This document shows, in pieces, positions 43,223 through 51,781 of a DNA stretch of 53,321 bases. A model generated the notes under the pieces. That model worked only from the letters and a program-made list of their open reading frames with translations, ran no database searches and had not been told where the DNA came from. How positions within the stretch are numbered: position 1 is the first letter of the stretch; every line of letters begins with the position of its first letter. Both the position numbers and the translations under genes were made by a program. The DNA comes from Ga0077536 sp943370145 (GTDB taxonomy: Bacteria > Pseudomonadota > Gammaproteobacteria > Ga0077536): contig CALRPY020000030.1 in NCBI GenBank assembly GCA_943370145.1, positions 1 to 53,321 of the forward strand. The letters are read 5' to 3'.

Positions 43223-44407
43223 TCAATCGCCGAGCGCGCGCGACAGGTCCGTGATCAGGTCGTTCGTGTCCTCGAGCCCGACCGACAGCCTCACCAGTCC
43301 GTCGCCGATGCCCATCTGCGCGCGCTGCTCGGCGCTCAGGCGGCCGTGCGTGGTCGTCGCCGGATGGGTCACGATGCTGCGCGTGTCGCCGAGATTCGCC
43401 GTGATCGAGAACAGGCGCAGGCTGTCGATCACGCGCCAGGCCACGGCCTGCCCGCCAATCGCATCGAAGGACACGAGCCCGCCATAAGCGGACTGCTGCA
43501 GCGTGGCGAGCGCATGCTGTGGATGGCTGGCTAGTCCCGGGTAGTACACGCGACCGACGCGCGGATGCTGCTCGAGGAAACGGGCGATTTCCAGCGCGCT
43601 CGCGCTGTGCGCGTTCATGCGCAGCGGCAGGGTTTCGAGTCCCTTCAGGAACACCCACGCGTTGAACGGGCTCATCGATGGGCCGGCGGTGCGCAGGAAC
43701 GGAAACAGCTTCTGCTGTACGAGTTCGGCCGGCGCGACAATGGCGCCGCCGACGCAGCGGCCCTGGCCATCGAGGAACTTCGTCGCCGAGTGGATCACGA
43801 TCTGCGCGCCCAATGCCAGCGGACGCTGCAGCGCCGGCGTGCAGAAGCAGTTGTCGACGACGAACCACGCGCCGCATTCGCGGGCGAGCGCCGACAGCGC
43901 GGCGATGTCGGAGATTTCGGTCAGCGGATTCGACGGGGTTTCGAGGAACATCATGCGCGTGTTCGGCCGCACGGCGGCGCGCCACGCATCGATGGCGGTC
44001 GGATCGACGAAACTCGTCTCGATACCGAATTTCTCGAGCAGCGTGAACAGGCTGACGGTCGTGCCGAACACGCTCCGCGAACACACCACGTGGTCGCCGG
44101 CGGCGAGCAGGGCCAGCACCGTGGTCAGGATAGCGCTCATGCCAGACGCGGTCGCGACACAGGCTTCTCCCCCTTCGAGAGCCGCAAGACGCGCCTCGAA
44201 GGCCCGCACCGTCGGGTTGGTGAAACGCGAGTAGACGTTGCCCGGCTCGGTGCCCGCGAAGCGCGCCGCGGCTTGCGCCGCGTTCTCGAAACAGAAACTG
44301 GAGGTCGCGTGGATTGGCGGGCTGTTCTCGAGCTCGTTGCCGGGCTCGACCCCCGCGCGGCAGGCCAGGGTGGCCAGCGCGTAGGCGGCCTCCGGGTCGA
44401 AATTCAT
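43223..44407 (-). CDS. metZ: O-succinylhomoserine sulfhydrylase
   Basis: MetZ makes homocysteine directly from O-succinylhomoserine and sulfide, using PLP. The 394-residue protein is a Cys/Met-metabolism PLP enzyme with NSPPIHATSSFCFENAAQAA, YSRFTNPTVRAFEARLAALE, ASGMSAILTTVLALL, ETPSNPLTEISDI and the PLP lysine in IHSATKFLDGQGRCVGGAI. The last motif and the purF-metZ order are typical of MetZ rather than MetB or MetC. The ATG at 44405-44407 has GGAG seven bases upstream. Its 5' region carries a promoter, a SAM-II-like element and an anti-ribosome-binding-site sequence, annotated separately, implying feedback by S-adenosylmethionine. Confidence 0.93.
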   Translation of the reverse strand: MNFDPEAAYALATLACRAGVEPGNELENSPPIHATSSFCFENAAQAAARFAGTEPGNVYSRFTNPTVRAFEARLAALEGGEACVATASGMSAILTTVLALLAAGDHVVCSRSVFGTTVSLFTLLEKFGIETSFVDPTAIDAWRAAVRPNTRMMFLETPSNPLTEISDIAALSALARECGAWFVVDNCFCTPALQRPLALGAQIVIHSATKFLDGQGRCVGGAIVAPAELVQQKLFPFLRTAGPSMSPFNAWVFLKGLETLPLRMNAHSASALEIARFLEQHPRVGRVYYPGLASHPQHALATLQQSAYGGLVSFDAIGGQAVAWRVIDSLRLFSITANLGDTRSIVTHPATTTHGRLSAEQRAQMGIGDGLVRLSVGLEDTNDLITDLSRALGD

Positions 44408-44413
44408 GATGCA

Positions 44414-44480
44414 GCTCCTGAACGCAGTGGGCCTTGGCCGGCATGACGGGATGCGAATCAGCGCGGGCGGGAGCAGGAGC
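44414..44480 (-). promoter_or_regulatory. Possible expression platform: segment complementary to the metZ ribosome binding site
   Basis: On the minus strand GCTCCTG at 44480-44474 is the exact 7-base complement of CAGGAGC at 44420-44414, which contains the metZ GGAG. The two can form a long-range hairpin that would hide the ribosome binding site. The first arm begins 18 bases after the conserved tail of the SAM-II-like element. Pairing is seen in the sequence; switching is inference. Confidence 0.45.
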
Positions 44481-44494
44481 CGGGGACGAGAACG

Positions 44495-44546
44495 TCGCTT
44501 TAGCAGTGCTTTTATTGCGCCCGCAAGCTGAGGTCAAATCGGCGCA
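44495..44546 (-). ncRNA. SAM-II (metA/SAM-alpha) riboswitch-like element upstream of metZ
   Basis: Read on the minus strand from 44546, the RNA starts with UGCGCC, a 6-bp P1 stem closing perfectly with GGCGCA at 44521-44516. Its 19-base loop begins GAUUUGACC and ends CUUGCG, as in SAM-II aptamers (GAUUUG...GCUUGC). An A-rich segment AUAAAA follows, then the diagnostic GCUAAAG at 44504-44498. The pseudoknot P2 can form between GCUU (44528-44525) in the loop and AAGC (44511-44508). A two- to three-base insertion before GCUAAA departs from the aptamers I remember. Its location just after a promoter and ahead of a methionine gene fits the class, which controls metA, metX and metZ mostly in Alphaproteobacteria. 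Confidence 0.75.
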
Positions 44547-44560
44547 TGACAGTCGGGCAA

Positions 44561-44589
44561 ACCATAGTGGCGGCCCGGATCGTTGTCAA
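44561..44589 (-). promoter_or_regulatory. Sigma70 promoter of metZ
   Basis: On the minus strand the exact consensus -35 TTGACA (44589-44584) is followed after 17 bases by TATGGT (44566-44561). It begins 13 bases after the purF stop, so metZ has its own promoter although it lies behind purF. The predicted transcript start near 44554 puts the first stem of the SAM-II-like element about eight bases from the 5' end. Confidence 0.7.
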
Positions 44590-44601
44590 ACGGACGCCAG
44601 C

Positions 44602-46134
44602 CTACCCGGCGTCGGCCGCCACGCCGGCCGACGTGTAGAGATCCTGCAGCGAATTGCTGGCGGCGGCGCGCTTCGCCTTCGCCTCGTCGGAGCGCATCGA
44701 CTCGACGTGGTTGAGGTAGCCCTCGCTGACGTCGCCCGTCACGTATTCGCCGTTGAAGCACGAGAGGTCGAAGCCCTGGATCGCCGGATTGCCCTTGCGG
44801 GCCGCCTCGACCAGGTCGTCGAGTTCCTGGTAAATCAGGCGGTCTGCCCCCAGCAGGCGGCAGACGTCGTCCACCGAGCGGCCGTGCGCGATGAGTTCCT
44901 CGCCGGTCGGCATGTCGATGCCGTACACGTTCGGGTAGGCGACCGGCGGCGCGGCCGACGCGAAGTACACGCGTCGCGCGCCGCATTCGCGCGCCATCTG
45001 GATGATCTGCATGGACGTCGTGCCGCGCACGATGGAATCGTCGACGAGTAGCACGTTCTTGCCTTCGAACTCCAGATCGATCGCGTTCAGCTTCTGGCGC
45101 ACCGAGCGCTTGCGCAGGGCCTGGCCGGGCATGATGAACGTGCGCGGGATGTAGCGGTTCTTGATGAATCCCTCGCGATAGGCGACGCCCAGCGCATGCG
45201 CAAGCTCCAGCGCCGCGGTGCGCGAGGTGTCCGGGATCGGGATCACCACGTCGATGTCGTGGTCCGGCCACTCGCGCCCGATCTTGCGCGCCAGCGCCTC
45301 GCCCATCCGCATGCGCGCCTTGTGCACGGAGATGCCGTCGATGATCGAGTCCGGCCGCGCCAGATAGACATGCTCGAAGATGCACGGCGACAGGCGGGGC
45401 TCGTCGGCGCACTGGCGGGTGTGGACCTCGCCTTCCTTGCTGATGAAGACGGCCTCGCCGGGGGCGATGTCACGCAGCAGCTTGAAGCCCAGCACGTCGA
45501 TCGCGACGGACTCGGACGCGATGACGTACTCCGTGCCGTGCTCCGTGTCGCGGCTGCCGAACACGACGGGCCGGATGCCGTAGGGGTCGCGGAAGCCGAT
45601 GATGCCGACGCCGGTGATCATCGCGATCGCCGCGTAACCACCGCGGCAGCGTTTGTGGAGCTGTCCTATCGCGCGGAAGATGTCCTCGGGACCGATGCGG
45701 GTCTTGCCGTAGGTCTGCAGTTCGTGGGCGAACACGTTCAGCAGGACTTCGGAGTCCGAATCGGTGTTGATGTGCCGCAGGCCATCGTGGAAGAGTTCGC
45801 GCTTCAGGCGGTCGGAATTGGTCAGGTTGCCGTTGTGGGCGAGCGCGATGCCATAGGGGGAATTGACGTAGAAGGGCTGGGCCTCCGCGGTCGAACTCGC
45901 GCCGGCCGTCGGGTAGCGCACGTGGCCGATGCCCATGCGGCCCTTGAGGTTCAGCATGTGCCGCGTATGGAAGACGTCGCGCACCAGGCCATCGGACTTG
46001 CGCAGGTACACGCGTCCGTCTTCGTAGGTCGCGATGCCCGCGGCGTCCTGCCCGCGGTGCTGCAGCACCGTCAGCCCGTCATACAGCGACTGGTTGACCG
46101 TACTCCTGCCGACGATGCCGATAATTCCACACAT
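44602..46134 (-). CDS. purF: Amidophosphoribosyltransferase
   Basis: PurF starts de novo purine synthesis by making phosphoribosylamine from PRPP and glutamine. The 510-residue protein begins MCGIIGIVGRSTVNQSLYDG with the N-terminal nucleophile Cys2, then HRGQDAAGIATYEDGRV, GHVRYPTAG, HNGNLTNSDRLKRELF and the PRPP loop VLLVDDSIVRGTTSMQII. No propeptide is present, as in the E. coli type. It follows cvpA by 11 bases and precedes metZ. Confidence 0.97.
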   Translation of the reverse strand: MCGIIGIVGRSTVNQSLYDGLTVLQHRGQDAAGIATYEDGRVYLRKSDGLVRDVFHTRHMLNLKGRMGIGHVRYPTAGASSTAEAQPFYVNSPYGIALAHNGNLTNSDRLKRELFHDGLRHINTDSDSEVLLNVFAHELQTYGKTRIGPEDIFRAIGQLHKRCRGGYAAIAMITGVGIIGFRDPYGIRPVVFGSRDTEHGTEYVIASESVAIDVLGFKLLRDIAPGEAVFISKEGEVHTRQCADEPRLSPCIFEHVYLARPDSIIDGISVHKARMRMGEALARKIGREWPDHDIDVVIPIPDTSRTAALELAHALGVAYREGFIKNRYIPRTFIMPGQALRKRSVRQKLNAIDLEFEGKNVLLVDDSIVRGTTSMQIIQMARECGARRVYFASAAPPVAYPNVYGIDMPTGEELIAHGRSVDDVCRLLGADRLIYQELDDLVEAARKGNPAIQGFDLSCFNGEYVTGDVSEGYLNHVESMRSDEAKAKRAAASNSLQDLYTSAGVAADAG

Positions 46135-46145
46135 GCCCGATTGCC

Positions 46146-46703
46146 TCAGGATTGAGAAGCGCTCGCCCCGCCCGCCGGTGGCACGCGTTCATGGTTGAAC
46201 TCGTAGTCGAACTCGTCGCGATGTTCCGCGGGCAACCATTCGATTGCCCACTTCGCCGCCGGCACGAGCCGCGGCAGGAATACCGATTGCCGCCACCAGG
46301 GATCGCCCGGCAGCGGGGTCAGTCCCGCGAAAATCACGAGGATGACGATTATCGCAAGTCCGCGCGCAATCCCAAACAACATTCCGAGGATTTTGTCGGT
46401 TCCGCCCAGGCCGGTGGTGGTGATCAGCTTGCCAATCAGGAAATTGACGATGCCGAACGCGAACAGCACGGCCACCAGCAGCAGGATGAAGGCGATCGCC
46501 ACGAGCACCGATGGCGGCAGATCCAGCGTGCCGGCCAGCGACGGCGCCAGAGTGCCCGAATGCCGGAAGGCGGCCCAGCAGGCCACGCCCCACCCGATCA
46601 GCGACAGCACCTCCCGCACCAGTCCCCTGAACAGGCTGATCAGCGCGGACAGCCCCACGACACCGAGGATGAAGAGGTCGACCCAGCTGCTCATGCCGCC
46701 CAT
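46146..46703 (-). CDS. cvpA: CvpA family membrane protein
   Basis: The 185-residue inner-membrane protein has four predicted membrane segments and the family start WVDLFILGVVGLSALISLFR with GLVREVLSLIGWGVACW. GGTDKILGMLFGIARGLAII follows. CvpA is named for colicin V production and is nearly always just upstream of purF, as here. Its biochemical role is unclear. The start is ATG at 46701-46703 or the ATG three codons later. The cytosolic tail of about 50 residues is rich in charged residues. Confidence 0.93.
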   Translation of the reverse strand: MGGMSSWVDLFILGVVGLSALISLFRGLVREVLSLIGWGVACWAAFRHSGTLAPSLAGTLDLPPSVLVAIAFILLLVAVLFAFGIVNFLIGKLITTTGLGGTDKILGMLFGIARGLAIIVILVIFAGLTPLPGDPWWRQSVFLPRLVPAAKWAIEWLPAEHRDEFDYEFNHERVPPAGGASASQS

Positions 46704-46739
46704 CCATCCGCGCTCAGGGGCGCGCCAGCCACCACGGGC

Positions 46740-47384
46740 TCACGGGTGTCGCACCAGCATGCCGCGGATGGCCTGGCTGTCCTCGAGTTGCTTGCGCAGG
46801 CGCTCTGCGGCCGCACGCCCGGCCACCGGCCCCGCACGCACGCGGTACGAGGTCTTGCCACCCTCGTCCAGCGGGAGGATGAAGCCCTTCACACCGCCCG
46901 CAGCCATCCGGCGCAGCAGGCCCTCGGCATTCTCGCGGCTGGCGAAACTGCCGAGCTGGACGGTCCACTGCTCGGCGGTCGCGGACAATGGCGCCGGTTC
47001 AGCGGCGGGTGGCGGCGGCGCAGCGGCTGATGGTGCGTCCACGACCGCTGGCGGCGTGGGCACGGACGGTGGCGCGTCGACGGCCGACCCCGACACGATG
47101 TCGGCCGGCAGGGCTGCCGCGTCACCCGGCCGTGCGGCGGCCTGCTCCGCAGTGACGGCCAGTTGGTCGGTTCCGGCCGTGATGCCGGCGTCGATTTCAT
47201 GCTGCACCTCGTCCGGGAGCGCAGGCACGACCTGCTCGAACTGGTCCGGTGGCATCGGCGCCATGTCGCGGCGGGGCCGGCTGGTCTCGCGGTAGCCGCC
47301 ATCGAGCAGCACGGGGACCACCAGCACGGCCAGGGACACCAGGACCGCGGCGCCGATCAGACGCTGTTTCAGCTGCGGATCCAT
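46740..47384 (-). CDS. dedD: DedD-type SPOR domain protein
   Basis: The 214-residue protein has one membrane segment near the N-terminus (IGAAVLVSLAVLVVPVLLDG) and a long Ala/Pro-rich periplasmic linker. A C-terminal SPOR domain follows from about residue 136 (WTVQLGSFASRENAEGLLRR, TSYRVRAGPVAGRAAAERLR). SPOR domains bind denuded glycan strands at the division septum. The position between folC and cvpA is that of dedD in E. coli. The ATG at 47382-47384 lies three bases after the folC stop. Confidence 0.92.
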   Translation of the reverse strand: MDPQLKQRLIGAAVLVSLAVLVVPVLLDGGYRETSRPRRDMAPMPPDQFEQVVPALPDEVQHEIDAGITAGTDQLAVTAEQAAARPGDAAALPADIVSGSAVDAPPSVPTPPAVVDAPSAAAPPPPAAEPAPLSATAEQWTVQLGSFASRENAEGLLRRMAAGGVKGFILPLDEGGKTSYRVRAGPVAGRAAAERLRKQLEDSQAIRGMLVRHP

Positions 47385-47387
47385 CGC

Positions 47388-48725
47388 TCAGGCTCCCCGG
47401 GATGTCGCATCGGGCGCGACCTGCCGCAGCACTTCGCCGACGGTGATGAACGAGCCGATGGCGATGATGCGATCGCCCGGCCGCGCGTTGTTCGCCGCTG
47501 CCCGGTAGGCCGACTCCACCGACGCGTGACAGGCGGCGGGCGCGCGGCGTGGCAGGCGGCGCCAGGTCGCATACAGTTCCTCGGCGCTAGCGGCCTTGGC
47601 CGCGTTGACGGTCGCGAAGTACCAGTGGTCGGCCACCTGCGCCAGCGAGGTCATCGCGCTCAGTCGATCCTTGGTGCCGAGCATGCCGAGGACGACGTGG
47701 GTGCTGGGCGCCGCCGGCAGGCTCTTCAGTGTTGCCACGAAGTGCTCGACCGCCTGCGCGTTGTGTGCGACATCGAGCACGATTTCCACCGGCCCGCTGA
47801 CGCGCTGGAAGCGCCCGTGCAGCACGGTGTGGCGCAGGGCATCGGCGATCCCCGCGGCCGATACGGGGTGACGCGACTGCAGGGCGTCGACGGCCTTCAG
47901 CACACCTGACGCGTTGCGCAGCTGGTAGCTGCCTGACAACGACGGCTGCGGCAGCCCCTCGAGCACGGTATCTCCGGACCACCACGTCCAGGTATCGCCC
48001 TTGTCGGCGAAGTGGAAGGACCGGCCCAGCAGTTCGAGCCGGGCGCCGAGGGTCTCGGCGCTCTCGATCAGCGTTGCCGGCGCCGCCGGGTCGGAACATA
48101 CGGCCGGGCGGCCGGCGCGCATGATGCCGGCCTTCTCGCGCGCAATCGCCTCGCGCGTCGTTCCCAGCCACTCGATGTGGTCGATGTCGAGTGTCGCAAT
48201 CACCGCGACGTCCGCGTCGACAATGTTGACCGCGTCCAGACGTCCACCCATGCCGACCTCGAGGATCGCGATGTCCGGGGATTCATCCTGGAAAATCGCC
48301 AGGGCAGCCAGCGTGCCGAATTCGAAGAAGGTCAGCGGAATGTCGCCGCGCGCCAGTTCGACCCGCGCGAACGCGGCGCAGATGCGGGCATCGTCGGCGC
48401 ACTCGCCGTCGACCTTGATGCGTTCGTTGTAACGCAGCAGGTGCGGCGAGGTGTAGGTCGCGACCCGATACCCGGCCGCGCGGTAGATCGCGTCCAGCAT
48501 GGCGACCGTGGAGCCCTTGCCGTTGGTGCCGGCAACGACGACCGCGGTGTACGCGACCGGGAGCAGCCGCATGCGCTCCGCAACCGTGCGGCAGCGTTCG
48601 AGTCCGAGTTCTATGTCCTTCGGGTGCAGCGATTCCTGCCATGCGAGCCAGTCCGCGAGCGCGCGGGCTGGCGGCTGCCCCGCAGGCCCGGATGCGGCGT
48701 CGGGCGTGTGGATGGGCGTGGTCAC
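47388..48725 (-). CDS. folC: Dihydrofolate synthase / folylpolyglutamate synthase
   Basis: FolC adds glutamate to dihydropteroate and to reduced folates. The 445-residue protein has the Mur-ligase-like ATP site VVVAGTNGKGSTVAMLDAIY, TYTSPHLLRYNERIKVDGEC, FFEFGTLAALAIFQDESPDI, EVGMGGRLDAVNIVDADVAV and DHIEWLGTTREAIAREKAGI. VLDVAHNAQAVEHFVATL also matches. It follows accD by 12 bases and precedes dedD. The N-terminus carries about 35 extra residues (TTPIHTPDAASGPAGQPPAR) before the homologous start LADWLAWQESLHPKDIELGL, so a later start is possible. Confidence 0.95.
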   Translation of the reverse strand: MTTPIHTPDAASGPAGQPPARALADWLAWQESLHPKDIELGLERCRTVAERMRLLPVAYTAVVVAGTNGKGSTVAMLDAIYRAAGYRVATYTSPHLLRYNERIKVDGECADDARICAAFARVELARGDIPLTFFEFGTLAALAIFQDESPDIAILEVGMGGRLDAVNIVDADVAVIATLDIDHIEWLGTTREAIAREKAGIMRAGRPAVCSDPAAPATLIESAETLGARLELLGRSFHFADKGDTWTWWSGDTVLEGLPQPSLSGSYQLRNASGVLKAVDALQSRHPVSAAGIADALRHTVLHGRFQRVSGPVEIVLDVAHNAQAVEHFVATLKSLPAAPSTHVVLGMLGTKDRLSAMTSLAQVADHWYFATVNAAKAASAEELYATWRRLPRRAPAACHASVESAYRAAANNARPGDRIIAIGSFITVGEVLRQVAPDATSRGA

Positions 48726-48737
48726 ACCGCGCCCGCG

Positions 48738-49625
48738 TCAGCCGGCTTCGCCGACAGGGCTTTCGGGCGGCGGCGAAGCGTGAGTCAGGATGCTCAGGAT
48801 GCGGGCCAGCCGCGCGCGCAGTTCGCGGCGATCTGAAATCAGGTCGATCGCGCCGTGCGCAAGCAGGAACTCGCTGCGCTGGAAGCCCTCGGGCAGCACC
48901 TGGCGTACGGTCTGCTCGATCACCCGCGGGCCGGCGAAGCCAATCAGCGCGTTTGGCTCGGCGACGATGGCGTCGCCGAGCATCGCGATGCTCGCCGACA
49001 CGCCACCGGTCGTCGGATCGGTCAGCACCGGAATGTAGGGCAGGCGATGCGCGCGAAGTTCGGCCAGCGCCGCGCTCGTCTTGGCCATCTGCATCAGCGA
49101 CGTCAGCGCTTCCTGCATGCGCGCGCCGCCGCTCGAGCAGAAACAGACGACGGGCGTGCGATCCTCGATGGCGCGCCGCACGCCGCGCACGAAGCGCTCG
49201 CCGACCACCGAGCCCATCGAGCCGCCGAGGAAGGAGAACTCGAAGGCGCTCGCGACGATCGGCATGCCGAACAACGAGCCGCGCATCACGACCATCGCAT
49301 CGCTTTCCCCGGTCTCCTTCTGCGCCGCGCTCAGGCGATCACGATAACGCTTGGTGTCCTTGAATTTCAGGAAGTCGACCGGCGCGACGCTGCCGCCGAT
49401 CTCGACTCCCGAGCCCTCGTCGAGGAACTGGGCGAGCCGCTTCCGCGCCCCGATGCGCATGTGATAACCGCACTTCACGCAAACGTCGAGATTGCGGTCG
49501 AGCTCGGCGCGGTACAACACCGCCTTGCACGACGGGCAGCTCGTCCACACACCTTCGGGTATGGATTTCTTCGGAGATCCCTCGGTCCTGATGCGCGAGG
49601 GCAGGAGTTTCTTGAGCCAGTCCAC
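48738..49625 (-). CDS. accD: Acetyl-CoA carboxylase carboxyltransferase subunit beta
   Basis: AccD with AccA transfers the carboxyl group to acetyl-CoA for fatty acid synthesis. The 295-residue protein has the four-cysteine zinc ribbon (WTSCPSCKAVLY and DVCVKCGYHMRIGA) at about residues 29-55. The carboxyltransferase motifs are DRLSAAQKETGESDAMVVMR, SFLGGSMGSVVGERFVRGV, FCSSGGARMQEALTSLMQM and DPTTGGVSASIAMLGD. It lies between trpA (26-base gap) and folC, the classical arrangement. Confidence 0.97.
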   Translation of the reverse strand: MDWLKKLLPSRIRTEGSPKKSIPEGVWTSCPSCKAVLYRAELDRNLDVCVKCGYHMRIGARKRLAQFLDEGSGVEIGGSVAPVDFLKFKDTKRYRDRLSAAQKETGESDAMVVMRGSLFGMPIVASAFEFSFLGGSMGSVVGERFVRGVRRAIEDRTPVVCFCSSGGARMQEALTSLMQMAKTSAALAELRAHRLPYIPVLTDPTTGGVSASIAMLGDAIVAEPNALIGFAGPRVIEQTVRQVLPEGFQRSEFLLAHGAIDLISDRRELRARLARILSILTHASPPPESPVGEAG

Positions 49626-49651
49626 GTCGCTATTTCACCCGGTAGGAGCGT

Positions 49652-50470
49652 TCAGGCCGCGGCGCGGCCCGCGTCCATCGCGGTCCGCAGGCTGCGCACA
49701 TAGTGCTCGAGTTGGTCGGCAGCCGCGGCGGGTGTCGCGGCCTGTTCGATGATTTCCACCAGCGCGCTGCCGACGATGACGGCATCCGACACCGCGCCGA
49801 CCGTGGCGGCCGTGGCCGGCGTCTTGACGCCGAAGCCGACGCCGACCGGGAGCCTGATCAGCGATTTCAGGTGCCCGATGCGCGCACGGACTTCGTCCGG
49901 GTCGAGCGCTTTGTCGCCGGTCACGCCCTTGACGGACACGTAGTAGACGAAGCCGGTCGCGTAGCGGCAGACGGCCGCGATGCGCTGCTCCGACGAGGTC
50001 GGTGCGAGCAGGAAAATCTGGTCGAGGCCGCCAGCGGCCATGAGGCGATGGAATTCGTCGGCCTCCTCGGGCGGCAGGTCGACCGCGAGTATGCCATCGA
50101 CGCCGACCGCCGCCGCGCGGCGCGCGAACTCCGCGTAGCCCATGCGTTCGAGCGGATTGAGGTAGCCCATCAGGACCAGCGGCGTGGTCTGGTCGTCTTC
50201 GCGGAACTTCGCCGCAATCTCGAGCACCTTGCGCAGGTTCATGCCGCTGGCGAGCGCGCGTTCGCTCGCGCGCTGGATGATTGGGCCGTCGGCCATCGGA
50301 TCCGAAAAGGGCACGCCGAGTTCGATGACGTCTGCGCCGCCGCGAACGAGCGCGTGCATGATGGGCACCGTCGCCTCCGGCGCGGGATCACCGGCGGTGA
50401 CGAAGGTGACGAGCCCGCTGCGACCCGCGCTCGCGAGCGCGGCAAAACGACTGCTGATTCTCGAAGTCAT
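49652..50470 (-). CDS. trpA: Tryptophan synthase alpha chain
   Basis: TrpA cleaves indole-glycerol phosphate and channels indole to TrpB. The 272-residue protein starts MTSRISSRFAALASAGRSGL and has GLVTFVTAGDPAPEATVPIM, the catalytic Glu and Asp in DVIELGVPFSDPMADGPIIQ, LVLMGYLNPLERMGYAEFAR and VGFGVKTPATAATVGAVSDA. The upstream extension of the open frame to 50524 is not homologous. The gap to trpB is 75 bases, larger than usual for trpBA and without a clear signal. Confidence 0.97.
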   Translation of the reverse strand: MTSRISSRFAALASAGRSGLVTFVTAGDPAPEATVPIMHALVRGGADVIELGVPFSDPMADGPIIQRASERALASGMNLRKVLEIAAKFREDDQTTPLVLMGYLNPLERMGYAEFARRAAAVGVDGILAVDLPPEEADEFHRLMAAGGLDQIFLLAPTSSEQRIAAVCRYATGFVYYVSVKGVTGDKALDPDEVRARIGHLKSLIRLPVGVGFGVKTPATAATVGAVSDAVIVGSALVEIIEQAATPAAAADQLEHYVRSLRTAMDAGRAAA

Positions 50471-50545
50471 GGTTGGCTGCACTTGTTCCGGTTGAGGGTG
50501 GCGCCGCGCCGCATCCCGCGACACGCAGGGGCGCGCGTCAGCGTG

Positions 50546-51781
50546 TCAGAGCGTGATCCCATCGCGGGCCGCGACGGTGGGGATGTCCTTGTCGCCTCGT
50601 CCGGACAGGTTGACGACGAGGATGCTGTCCTTGGACATCGTCGGCGCAATCTTCGTGACGTAGGCGAGCGCGTGGCTCGATTCGAGCGCCGGGATGATGC
50701 CCTCCATGCGGGTCAGCGTGTGAAAGGCGGTCAGTGCCTCGTCATCGGTGATCGCGACGTATTCGGCGCGCCCGGAGTCCTTGAGCCACGCGTGCTCCGG
50801 ACCGACGCCCGGATAGTCGAGACCGGCCGAAATCGAGTGGGTCTCGATGATCTGGCCGTCCTCGTCCTGCATCAGGTAGGTGCGGTTGCCGTGTAGCACA
50901 CCGGGCACGCCGGCGGAGAGTGGCGCCGAGTGACGGCCGGTGGCGACCCCATCGCCGCCGGCCTCGACGCCGATCAGGCGCACGCCCTTGTCCTCGAGGA
51001 ACGGGTAGAAGATGCCCATCGCATTGGAACCACCACCGACGCAGGCGATCACGGCATCCGGCAGGCGACCGGCCTGTTCGAGGCACTGCGCGCGCGCTTC
51101 GCGACCGATCACCGCCTGGAAGTCGCGCACCATCGCCGGGTAGGGGTGGGGGCCGGCGACCGTGCCGATGATGTAGAAGGTGCTGTCGACGTTGCTCACC
51201 CAGTCGCGCAGCGCTTCGTTCAGCGCATCCTTGAGGGTCTTCGAGCCGGAGGTCACCGGCACGACCTCGGCGCCCAGCAGCTTCATGCGGAACACATTGA
51301 CGGACTGGCGCTGGATATCGCTCGCCCCCATGTAGACGCGGCATTCCATGCCGAAACGCGCCGCCACCGTCGCGCTGGCGACGCCGTGCTGGCCGGCGCC
51401 GGTTTCGGCGATCACTCGCTTCTTGCCCATGCGGCGCGCGAGCAGGCCCTGCCCGATGGTGTTGTTGATCTTGTGCGCGCCCGTGTGATTGAGGTCTTCG
51501 CGCTTCAGGAAGATCTGGGCGCCGCCCAGCGTGCGCGACCAGCGCTCGGCGTGATACAGCGGCGACGGGCGTCCGACGTAATAGTGCAGGTCGCGTTCGA
51601 ACTCGGCGACGAAGTCCGGGTCCGCGAGCGCCTCGCGATAGGCGGCCTCGAGTTCCGCGAGGGGCGCCATCAAGGTTTCGGCGACGAACTTGCCGCCGTA
51701 CGGCCCGAAATGCCCGCTCGCATCGGGCAAGGCTCCCGGGTGTAGTGGGGTGGAGAATCCAGTCTGGTTAATCGCGTTCAA
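50546..51781 (-). CDS. trpB: Tryptophan synthase beta chain
   Basis: TrpB condenses indole with serine on PLP. The 411-residue protein has GHFGPYGGKFVAETLMAPLA, the PLP lysine in LNHTGAHKINNTIGQGLLAR, ETGAGQHGVASATVAARFGM, the glycine-rich phosphate loop CVGGGSNAMGIF and the C-terminal VNLSGRGDKDIPTV. Its start overlaps the trpF end by 14 bases, implying coupling. Confidence 0.97.
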   Translation of the reverse strand: MNAINQTGFSTPLHPGALPDASGHFGPYGGKFVAETLMAPLAELEAAYREALADPDFVAEFERDLHYYVGRPSPLYHAERWSRTLGGAQIFLKREDLNHTGAHKINNTIGQGLLARRMGKKRVIAETGAGQHGVASATVAARFGMECRVYMGASDIQRQSVNVFRMKLLGAEVVPVTSGSKTLKDALNEALRDWVSNVDSTFYIIGTVAGPHPYPAMVRDFQAVIGREARAQCLEQAGRLPDAVIACVGGGSNAMGIFYPFLEDKGVRLIGVEAGGDGVATGRHSAPLSAGVPGVLHGNRTYLMQDEDGQIIETHSISAGLDYPGVGPEHAWLKDSGRAEYVAITDDEALTAFHTLTRMEGIIPALESSHALAYVTKIAPTMSKDSILVVNLSGRGDKDIPTVAARDGITL

